Of a stretch of DNA of 22,447 nt, positions 16,169 to 22,447 are shown piece by piece. Both the position numbers and the translations under genes were made by a program. The first letter of the stretch is position 1, and every line of letters starts with the position of its first letter. The notes under the pieces are model-generated. The model saw nothing but the letters and a program-made list of their open reading frames with translations. It had not been told where the DNA came from and did no database searches. The DNA is from Oscillospiraceae bacterium (GTDB lineage: Bacteria; Bacillota_A; Clostridia; Saccharofermentanales; Saccharofermentanaceae): the NCBI GenBank assembly GCA_902791885.1, contig CADAXO010000053.1, positions 1-22,447 of the forward strand. The letters are read 5' to 3'.

Positions 16169-16384
16169 TTAGTCCGCCTTAGTCTTAAGTCCGATGATAA
16201 CATCACGAAGCTCTGCAGCCTTCTCGAAATCAAGATCCTTCGCTGCTTTCTTCATCTCAGTTGTAAGAGTGCTTATAAGCTTATCCCTGTCTTCGGAAGA
16301 AAGTTTGCCGGGATCTGATGTATCGATAAGTTTCTTAACATCAAGCTTCTTGATCTTATCCTTCTTACGCGCATCGTCACTGTC
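16169..16384 (-). pseudogene. uvrB: UvrB C-terminal UVR domain, 3' fragment in a shifted frame
   Basis: From about 16384 the minus strand reads [20 protein letters not shown] and later TEMKKAAKDLDFEKAAELRD up to a TAA at 16171-16169. The latter is the UVR motif that binds UvrC, but it is in a different frame from the helicase part. The point of change is the string GACAGTGAC at 16376-16384. There is no start codon or ribosome site for independent translation. Confidence 0.82.
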
Positions 16385-18132
16385 TTCGGAACAATGCCGT
16401 TCTCCTCATTATACTTCTCCTGTATCGCACGTCTTCTGTTAGTCTCGGAAACTGCGCCCATCATCGAATCGGTAACCTCATCCGCATAGAGGATAACGCG
16501 TCCGTTGCTGTTACGTGCACATCTTCCTATGATCTGGATCAATGACCTTTCAGATCTTAAGAATCCTTCCTTATCCGCATCAAGGATCATAAGCAAAGAA
16601 ACTTCGGGAAGATCGATACCTTCTCTCAACAGATTGATACCGACTATTACATCAGTCTCATCATTCCTTAAACCGTTTAAGATCTGCATTCTCTCGACTG
16701 TCTCGATATCCGAATGAAGATAAGTGACTCTGATATCTTCCTTCTCAAGATAGTCGGTAAGATCCTCGGCCATCTTCTTCGTGAGAGTCATAATAAGCGA
16801 CTTCTCACCGCGCTTGTTATTCTCGCGGATCTCATAGATGATATCTTCGATCTGACCTTCAACAGGTCTGATATAGATCTGCGGTTCAAGAAGTCCTGTA
16901 GGTCTTATTACCTGTTCGACAACCTGCTCAGAGTGTTCCTTCTCATAATCTGCAGGAGTAGCCGATACGAATATCGTCTGACCCATGCGGGGTTCGAATT
17001 CATCAAACTTCAAAGGTCTGTTATCACGCGCTGAAGGAAGTCTGAAGCCGTACTCCACAAGCATATCCTTACGCGACCTGTCTCCCTTATACATGGCTCC
17101 TACCTGAGGTACGGTAACATGGGACTCATCGATGAACATCAGATAGTCCTTCGGGAAAAAGTCGAGAAGCGTACACGGAGGTTCACCCTCCTTACGTCCT
17201 GCTATGTGTCTGGAATAGTTCTCTATACCCTTACAAAAACCGGTCTCCCTTAAAAGCTCAAGATCATATCTGGTCCTCTGCTCAAGGCGGTAGGCTTCGA
17301 TAAGTTTACCGTCATCTCTTAAGACCTTGATCCTTTCATCAAGCTCCTCTTCTATCGTCCCTAATGCGCGCTCCAGCTTCTGTCTTCCCGTCGCATAGTG
17401 CGATGCAGGAAAGATCTCAGCGAAAGGCTTGGTGTACTGGACATGACCGGTGACAGCATCCACATAAGAGATCTTATCTATCTCATCTCCGAAGAACTCT
17501 ATCCTCGTAATGAGGTTATCGGAATCGGGAGTAAAAACATCAAGCACATCTCCCCTGCACCTGAAGGTTCCTCTTTTAAGTTCGAAGTCGTTACGGTCAT
17601 ACTGAATATTGATAAGTTCTGCCATAACAGCATCGCGCGATATCTCAAGACCTACATGAAGATCCACCATCAACGAAAGATAATCTTCCTTCTCGCCGAT
17701 ACCGTAAATACACGATACGGAAGATACGACGATAACATCATCTCGTGTAAGAAGCGCTCTGGTGGCGGAGTGCCTCATACGGTCTATCTCATCATTAACG
17801 GAAGAATCCTTCTCGATATATGTATCCGTAGAAGCGATGTATGCCTCAGGCTGATAGTAATCATAATATGAGACGAAGTATTCAACGGCATTCTCAGGGA
17901 ACAGTTCCTTAAACTCGGAATAAAGCTGACCCGCCAAAGTCTTATTATGTGCAAGGACCAAAGTCGGGCGGTTGACCTTCTGTATCACATTCGCCATGGT
18001 AAATGTCTTACCCGAACCCGTAACGCCGAGCAGAGTCTGTCCGCGCATCCCTTTATTAATGCCGTCAACCAGCTGCGATATAGCCTTGGGCTGATCTCCC
18101 GAAGGAGTAAATTGTGATACTAACTTAAACAT
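16273..18132 (-). CDS. uvrB: excinuclease ABC subunit UvrB, main part (loses frame near the C-terminus)
   Basis: UvrB is the damage-verifying helicase of nucleotide excision repair. Seen here are Walker A GVTGSGKT (36-43), the beta-hairpin [20 protein letters not shown], the DESH box in [12 protein letters not shown], and the last helicase motif QIIGRCARN. The family sequence is intact to PKTV (585); the remaining 34 residues to 16273 are out-of-frame and the UVR domain appears in another frame. I start at [15 protein letters not shown] (18132); a Met at 18153 lies inside the LexA box. There is no ribosome site before 18132, and the -10 box is only 6 bases away, which implies a leaderless transcript. 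Confidence 0.92.
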   Translation of the reverse strand: MFKLVSQFTPSGDQPKAISQLVDGINKGMRGQTLLGVTGSGKTFTMANVIQKVNRPTLVLAHNKTLAGQLYSEFKELFPENAVEYFVSYYDYYQPEAYIASTDTYIEKDSSVNDEIDRMRHSATRALLTRDDVIVVSSVSCIYGIGEKEDYLSLMVDLHVGLEISRDAVMAELINIQYDRNDFELKRGTFRCRGDVLDVFTPDSDNLITRIEFFGDEIDKISYVDAVTGHVQYTKPFAEIFPASHYATGRQKLERALGTIEEELDERIKVLRDDGKLIEAYRLEQRTRYDLELLRETGFCKGIENYSRHIAGRKEGEPPCTLLDFFPKDYLMFIDESHVTVPQVGAMYKGDRSRKDMLVEYGFRLPSARDNRPLKFDEFEPRMGQTIFVSATPADYEKEHSEQVVEQVIRPTGLLEPQIYIRPVEGQIEDIIYEIRENNKRGEKSLIMTLTKKMAEDLTDYLEKEDIRVTYLHSDIETVERMQILNGLRNDETDVIVGINLLREGIDLPEVSLLMILDADKEGFLRSERSLIQIIGRCARNSNGRVILYADEVTDSMMGAVSETNRRRAIQEKYNEENGIVPKTVTMRVRRIRSRSLMLRNLSIHQIPANFLPKTGISL

Positions 18133-18138
18133 ATATAG

Positions 18139-18167
18139 ATTATAACAGAACATGTGTTCTGTTTCTA
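18139..18167 (-). promoter_or_regulatory. SOS-controlled promoter of uvrB-dnaE
   Basis: TAGAAA (18167-18162, 4 of 6 matches to TTGACA) and a perfect TATAAT (18144-18139) are 17 bases apart. The predicted start is at or within a base or two of the A of the uvrB ATG (18132). The LexA box fills the spacer. Confidence 0.7.
18147..18160. promoter_or_regulatory. LexA (DinR) SOS box
   Basis: AGAACACATGTTCT on the minus strand fits the Gram-positive core GAAC-RNRY-GTTC exactly, and the inverted repeat extends one base further on each side (18146-18161, seven-base arms). It lies between -10 and -35, the usual place for LexA repression. uvrB is a classic SOS gene in Bacillus. Confidence 0.85.
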
Positions 18168-18179
18168 TATCATGCTTTA

Positions 18180-19061
18180 TTATCTTCCGCTAAGGCCTGC
18201 CATCTCGAGAACGTGATAATAATTATCATCCCGTTCTACACCCTCATGCGTCTCGGGGCCGAACAGGTAGTTGGAAGGCACTTCATAGACGAGCATCAGG
18301 GAAGAGTCTGAATCAAGTCCGTTGCCTGTAAAAACTTCAAGGAATCCGATCTCTGTATCCGTAACTTCATCATCATTGTACAGAACAGCCCATACGGCTT
18401 TTCCGAACAGATTGGAATAGTACGGAACATTCGAATCATATGATGTATCACAGTCTGCATCAAAGAGCATCTGAGCGATCTCAATATCATCCTGCGTAAT
18501 GGTTCTTACAGATGCCTCATTAAGAAACTCTTCCCATGTCGAATCTATGTAAGCCATATTCTCGAATCTGTCAGGAGAATCAACAGGAGCTCCATTATCC
18601 AAAGCAAGCCTTACGATATCCGCGCTACCGGCCTCAAGTCCGTATTCAAGAATGCCTGCATGATTATTATCGCGAAGATAAACCAAAGCCTCATTATCTT
18701 CGATCATCGATTCAACATGTTCAAGGGCATCCTCATCACCGTTATCAATATAATCCGTGATCGAATCACGGAATTCGGTTGCCGTACTGTGATGTATCTT
18801 AGAAGTACTGCCATCCGGCATGTTCACAGTCCAATAAGCAGTGCTGAAATACCCATATACAAAAAGTGCTATAACGGGAGCCAGCAGGACAAGCGCGATA
18901 ACAAAGAACACTGTCCCCGCTATACGCGCTCCCCTGCTGTCCTTAACTTTTCCTATAATCTTGCAGATGATGCCGATCACAAAGCACAGGGCAACGATAC
19001 TTAAGACGATTATCAGGATAATGACGAATATCGCCCCGAATACCATGCCCATGAACGCCAT
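18180..19061 (-). CDS. two-span membrane protein with ankyrin-like repeats
   Basis: A 293-residue protein that I cannot name. Two hydrophobic segments (about 4-37 and 46-72) are followed by an acidic soluble domain. Residues about 130-200 resemble ankyrin repeats: [27 protein letters not shown] and [14 protein letters not shown] have the expected helix-turn spacing. It starts 2 bases after the ABC permease stop, with GGAG 8 bases upstream, so it is likely an accessory part of that exporter operon. The downstream uvrB promoter begins just outside its stop codon with no terminator visible between. Confidence 0.75.
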   Translation of the reverse strand: MAFMGMVFGAIFVIILIIVLSIVALCFVIGIICKIIGKVKDSRGARIAGTVFFVIALVLLAPVIALFVYGYFSTAYWTVNMPDGSTSKIHHSTATEFRDSITDYIDNGDEDALEHVESMIEDNEALVYLRDNNHAGILEYGLEAGSADIVRLALDNGAPVDSPDRFENMAYIDSTWEEFLNEASVRTITQDDIEIAQMLFDADCDTSYDSNVPYYSNLFGKAVWAVLYNDDEVTDTEIGFLEVFTGNGLDSDSSLMLVYEVPSNYLFGPETHEGVERDDNYYHVLEMAGLSGR

Positions 19062-19063
19062 GA

Positions 19064-20662
19064 TTACATCTCCGCTCTGTCAACAACTATTGCTGCAACG
19101 GGAAGCAGAACTATCAGAAGTACAAATCCTGTTGCTGCGCCTGCAAGCACACCGAATGTCATGCTCTTTGTTATCAGATATACTACAGCTACCGGAACAC
19201 ATGCAATACCTGCTACGGCCATAGTACCAAGGTTTCTTATAAACGTCAGCAGATATCTTCCGAGTGCCGGCAGAAGTCTCATGATAAGAAGAGCTGCCAT
19301 CTCGCAGAGAAGATCGAAGATAACCATCATCAAAGCGAACGCACAAGCTGCCGGGATCGTAAACTTGCACATGATCGCCATGAGCGCTCCGCAGATAATG
19401 GAGTCGAATATCATCTCGGGAAGATCTGACTTCAAGCAGGCGAAAAGCTTTGTTTTCGAAGGCTCAGGTATGAGATAGATGTAGTGCTTCGTAAACTCGG
19501 TTACAGTCTTGCCTCCTGCGTAGAGAACGGCATTCAGAATGATCATCATCATGAATGCTGAGAAGATCAACATCTCCGGTCTTTCGGGATCCTGTCCCAT
19601 GAAAGCAAGGTAAACTGCAGTGATGATCCTGTACATTATTCCTACGGGATTTACAAAGAAGAACTTTGATCCTCTCTTATTCATCAGGAAGTGAATAGCT
19701 GTAAGTGCATTGGCACCGTCACCTCCTCCGAGCTTCTCCTTACCTACCTTGGCACGCTTTGTCATGGCAGCTGTATCAGAATCGATACCTGCTCTCTTCT
19801 GCTCAGCAAGATCATGAGCCTTCTGTGCATACTCGATAGCCTCATCGTAATACTCAAGTGAGAAACGGCTGTAAGCAAAAAGGATAAGAATGATACTTAC
19901 AAGTGTAAGGACCGCACCTGCGATCATCGGAATCAGCGAATTGCTGATAAGGCCGTCATACATCATCGTCATCCAGCCGCCTACAGGGAATGCCTTAATG
20001 AACCATGAGTTTCCCAAAGCCGACAGAACACTCTTGATATCGATGCCGGAAAGAGAAGGATTCTTCATGAAGAAAGTAGCGAGGAATCCCAATACTGCGA
20101 TCGCATCGACAACGATACCTATGATCATTACGGTTCTCTTCTTACCCTCTTCATCAGAGAATCTCGCACCGAAGAATGATCCTGCGAAGTATCCGACAAC
20201 ACCTGAAATAAACGCACCTATAACCATATAGATCATATCGACCGTTGAAGGTCCGATAGCATTGTAGATCAGAGCCGTCTGAGTCGTCAGAAGGAAGGTA
20301 ACGAACATACAGATCTGTATCGTTCCTGAAGCTGCGATCAGAAGGTTGAATCTCGGTGTGAAGGGACCTGCCATATGGTAGATAACATCAGCAGTCGAGA
20401 AACCGACTACGCCGTTCTTCAATCCCGTATAGAACATGGCGTTGAACATAGCGATGGTTATAAGATAAAGACCGCCTGTTACAACAGCCAGATCTCTCGG
20501 GACATATGAGTTGCTCATCGTTCCGTCTGAGTTAGGCATAGCCATAATAGTGGGATATGCCATCATGAATACGAAGATGGCTACAAAGAACAATACGAAT
20601 ATAATTTTCCACGGGTGCTTTAACGCAGATCTGCGCACCCTGTAAAGATATGCTCCTAACAT
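19064..20662 (-). CDS. ABC exporter permease (putative ABC exporter family)
   Basis: A 532-residue polytopic membrane protein with roughly a dozen hydrophobic segments in two halves, separated by a charged cytosolic loop (about residues 265-320, with EYAQKAHDLAEQKRAG). It matches my recollection of the putative ABC_export family (PF16962). I start at 20662 because AAGGAGG lies 5 bases upstream and MLGAYLYRVRRSALKHPWKI is the typical short basic start; the frame to 20743 overlaps the ATPase gene and lacks such a site. It pairs with the ATPase ending 10 bases upstream. Substrate unknown. Confidence 0.83.
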   Translation of the reverse strand: MLGAYLYRVRRSALKHPWKIIFVLFFVAIFVFMMAYPTIMAMPNSDGTMSNSYVPRDLAVVTGGLYLITIAMFNAMFYTGLKNGVVGFSTADVIYHMAGPFTPRFNLLIAASGTIQICMFVTFLLTTQTALIYNAIGPSTVDMIYMVIGAFISGVVGYFAGSFFGARFSDEEGKKRTVMIIGIVVDAIAVLGFLATFFMKNPSLSGIDIKSVLSALGNSWFIKAFPVGGWMTMMYDGLISNSLIPMIAGAVLTLVSIILILFAYSRFSLEYYDEAIEYAQKAHDLAEQKRAGIDSDTAAMTKRAKVGKEKLGGGDGANALTAIHFLMNKRGSKFFFVNPVGIMYRIITAVYLAFMGQDPERPEMLIFSAFMMMIILNAVLYAGGKTVTEFTKHYIYLIPEPSKTKLFACLKSDLPEMIFDSIICGALMAIMCKFTIPAACAFALMMVIFDLLCEMAALLIMRLLPALGRYLLTFIRNLGTMAVAGIACVPVAVVYLITKSMTFGVLAGAATGFVLLIVLLPVAAIVVDRAEM

Positions 20663-20672
20663 AATATCCTCC

Positions 20673-21371
20673 TTAAGCCTTACCTTCCGTGATCTCGAAG
20701 AACAATGTCTCAAGATCCTTATCGTCAGAGTTTCCGGGAACATTATGTCTTGTTGCTGCGATCTTACCGTTCATCATAATATGAACTACATCCCAGTAAT
20801 CTTCGATCGTATCGATCATGTGTGTGGAGATAAGAACTGTCTTACCCTGATCACGAAGCTCCTGGAATACAAGCTTCAATTCCTTAATAGCATGGGGATC
20901 GAGACCAACCATCGGCTCATCGAAGATAACAACCGAAGGATTGTGCATCAGTGCACAGCAGATCGAAACCTTCTGCTGCATACCCTTGGACAATTCCTTA
21001 CCCATCTTCTTTCTCTTATCGGAAAGCTCGAATCTCTCGAGGAGCTGTTCCTTGATCGATGTATCCTCTACCCTGTATGCACGTCTTATAAACTCGAGAT
21101 GCTCTTCAACCGTAAGTGTATCGTAAAGAGCGGGGATCTCAGGGATATATCCGAGAAGTCTCTTAGCTTCGAGAGAGTGGTTATCCTTTCCGTCTATCTC
21201 GATTGAACCCTGATACTTAAGAAGTCCTGCGATGGACTTGATGATCGTTGACTTACCGGCACCGTTGGGTCCTAAGAGGATTCCTACCTCGCCGTCGCCG
21301 ATCGTAAATGTTAGATTGTCATTAGCGGTGAATTTCTTGTACTTCTTTGTAACTCCATTGACAGTAAGCAT
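20673..21371 (-). CDS. ABC transporter ATP-binding protein
   Basis: A 232-residue ABC ATPase with Walker A GPNGAGKST, the signature LSKGMQQK (LSxGMxQ, common in exporters), Walker B VVIFDEPMVGLDP and the switch histidine in LISTHM. It should drive the adjacent permease. AAGGAGG lies 7 bases before the ATG. It opens a three-gene unit (ATPase, permease, ankyrin-like protein). No convincing sigma-A promoter could be picked in the 94-base gap upstream; TATATT at 21423-21418 is a weak candidate. Confidence 0.93.
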   Translation of the reverse strand: MLTVNGVTKKYKKFTANDNLTFTIGDGEVGILLGPNGAGKSTIIKSIAGLLKYQGSIEIDGKDNHSLEAKRLLGYIPEIPALYDTLTVEEHLEFIRRAYRVEDTSIKEQLLERFELSDKRKKMGKELSKGMQQKVSICCALMHNPSVVIFDEPMVGLDPHAIKELKLVFQELRDQGKTVLISTHMIDTIEDYWDVVHIMMNGKIAATRHNVPGNSDDKDLETLFFEITEGKA

Positions 21372-21465
21372 AACATGCCCTCCTTGTTTTCCATTAGCAT
21401 TCTAACAATCGAGGGTTAATATAAGCACAAGTAAAGATTAAGAAATCATAAAGATTGGTTAATTA

Positions 21466-22038
21466 TCAAGTGTTATTGCCGTTTGCCATCGGAAGTTCAA
21501 GACGCGAGATCACGCCCTCAACATCGCTGTTGCTTAAAGAATTACGGGGCATGATAACAGCCACTGCATTTCCGGAGTAATAGACTCCTGCGTAGATCTC
21601 GTTTCCCATCCTGTATACATCGCCAAATATACCGACTCCGGGGAAACTTCCGTCGAGAACGATATACCCGTAATCATCTTCATAAAAGCACTGATACTCA
21701 CCTTCGTAAGAATCTTCATCAAACGACTCATTGAACGAGTCGTACATTCTCTCGAATTCCTCACGTGCTTTGTCAGGGTCATCATAAGTCCTGCAGTCTA
21801 AAGAAGGCATATCCCTGTCAGTACATAAATAAAATGTTCCTTCATATGCATTGGCATTCGGGATATCAGAAGCATCCATCGCCTGAACATCATCAGCGGA
21901 CACACCGCTTTCCTGAAGACGTCCTGAATAATCATTTGCCAATTCGGCGATGGGATCCTTACCGGCGCTGCAGGAAACAAAAGCAACTGCCATAACAATA
22001 CATACAACCGTCAGCACCGTTTTTCTGAAGAATCTCAT
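21466..22038 (-). CDS. small secreted lipoprotein, unknown function
   Basis: A 190-residue protein with a lipoprotein signal: MRFFRKTVLTVVCIVMAVAF, then VSC, with lipidation expected at Cys23. The mature part is acidic with many Asp, Glu and Tyr residues (SFNESFDEDSYEGEY), and I recognise no domain. It resembles small membrane-anchored proteins that follow regulatory or membrane genes in Clostridia. The ribosome site AAGGAG is 8 bases from the ATG. It lies 15 bases after the DUF3021-like gene and probably shares its transcript. Confidence 0.75.
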   Translation of the reverse strand: MRFFRKTVLTVVCIVMAVAFVSCSAGKDPIAELANDYSGRLQESGVSADDVQAMDASDIPNANAYEGTFYLCTDRDMPSLDCRTYDDPDKAREEFERMYDSFNESFDEDSYEGEYQCFYEDDYGYIVLDGSFPGVGIFGDVYRMGNEIYAGVYYSGNAVAVIMPRNSLSNSDVEGVISRLELPMANGNNT

Positions 22039-22053
22039 TAATCCGTCTCCTTA

Positions 22054-22447
22054 TTATTCATCACAGACTGTTCTTTCCTTGAACCTTACAAGATCCTCAT
22101 TAAGCTTATCAGCGGTTCTCTTGTCAAGCAACCACCTGATAACAAACACACCTGCGTAGACAAGAACAACGCTTAATGCAACGAGCGATGCCATTCTCAC
22201 AATTTCGCTGTCTACAGGGTTACCGCCGAATATAAATGCCACCAGAAGGACAACGGTAAGCACCATCTGAATGACTTCCTTAATTATCGTCTGTTTAACC
22301 GTAAGTTCTTTGCCGTCGCGTACGATCAGCGCGGGAATCATACCGATGAGTCCGTAGACCAAAGGATAGACGAACACCTCATATCCGAACTGCTGTTCAG
22401 GCCTTAATATCTTACCCAGGAAGAGCATAGCGACATTGATAAGTGTG
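22054..22447 (-). CDS. DUF3021-like membrane protein, start outside the window
   Basis: A membrane protein whose frame is open through the right edge (TLINVA precedes the first Met at 22428), so the N-terminus is probably missing. Four hydrophobic segments are expected in the family; here about three are complete, at FVYPLVYGLIGMIPALIV, MVLTVVLLVAFIFGG and ASLVALSVVLVYAGVFVIRW. The tail, ending LNEDLVRFKER, resembles the usual end of DUF3021 proteins, which often sit beside a LytTR regulator. Assignment is from remembered family shape only. Confidence 0.6.
   Translation of the reverse strand, partial: TLINVAMLFLGKILRPEQQFGYEVFVYPLVYGLIGMIPALIVRDGKELTVKQTIIKEVIQMVLTVVLLVAFIFGGNPVDSEIVRMASLVALSVVLVYAGVFVIRWLLDKRTADKLNEDLVRFKERTVCDE

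Noticed and set aside
18132..18153. Start of uvrB at the upstream ATG (18153)
   Set aside because: That ATG lies inside the LexA box and upstream of the -10 box, so the predicted transcript would not contain it.
21392..21465. Clear promoter for the ABC exporter operon
   Set aside because: Several partial hexamers exist (TATATT, TAGAAT, TTGATA), but none has a matching partner at 16-18 bases, so none is called.

Overview
The window looks like a stretch of chromosome from an uncultured Bacillota bacterium of the class Clostridia, probably from a gut or rumen. The basis is strong AGGAGG-type ribosome sites, sigma-A promoters, a Gram-positive LexA box, a four-subunit 2-oxoacid:ferredoxin oxidoreductase and MutS2. 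The family cannot be fixed from sequence alone. Every supported gene lies on the minus strand, so transcription runs right to left. I see no tRNA, rRNA, CRISPR array, insertion sequence or phage gene, and no gap over about 130 bases between genes.

Right to left. A DUF3021-like membrane protein, cut by the window edge, is followed by a small lipoprotein. Next comes an ABC exporter unit: ATPase, multi-span permease, and a membrane protein with ankyrin-like repeats. uvrB and dnaE then form a tight pair (stop codon touching start codon) behind a promoter that carries a LexA/SOS box. A solitary, very short type IV prepilin follows. pfkA, mutS2, an unrecognised P-loop ATPase and a DUF975/CmpB-like fused membrane protein form one probable operon. 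An SPFH protein with three C-terminal zinc ribbons has its own promoter and terminator. An operon then encodes ferredoxin, alpha, beta and gamma subunits of a 2-oxoacid:ferredoxin oxidoreductase and ends with an AGE-family sugar epimerase. Last, the start of glgB leaves the window on the left.

The most notable feature is that three conserved genes (oxidoreductase alpha subunit, dnaE, uvrB) are each split by an out-of-frame loss of codons. In alpha and dnaE, conserved residues are clearly missing, so these are deletions and not programmed frameshifts. dnaE should be essential, so an assembly or sequencing artefact is the first explanation; otherwise the lineage is decaying or the strains are mixed. 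Other points of interest are the SOS box with an apparently leaderless uvrB start that may also place dnaE under SOS control, the AGE epimerase lacking two usual active-site residues, the 68-residue orphan prepilin, and near-identical tandem zinc-ribbon repeats. I did not find a clear new defence or mobile system.
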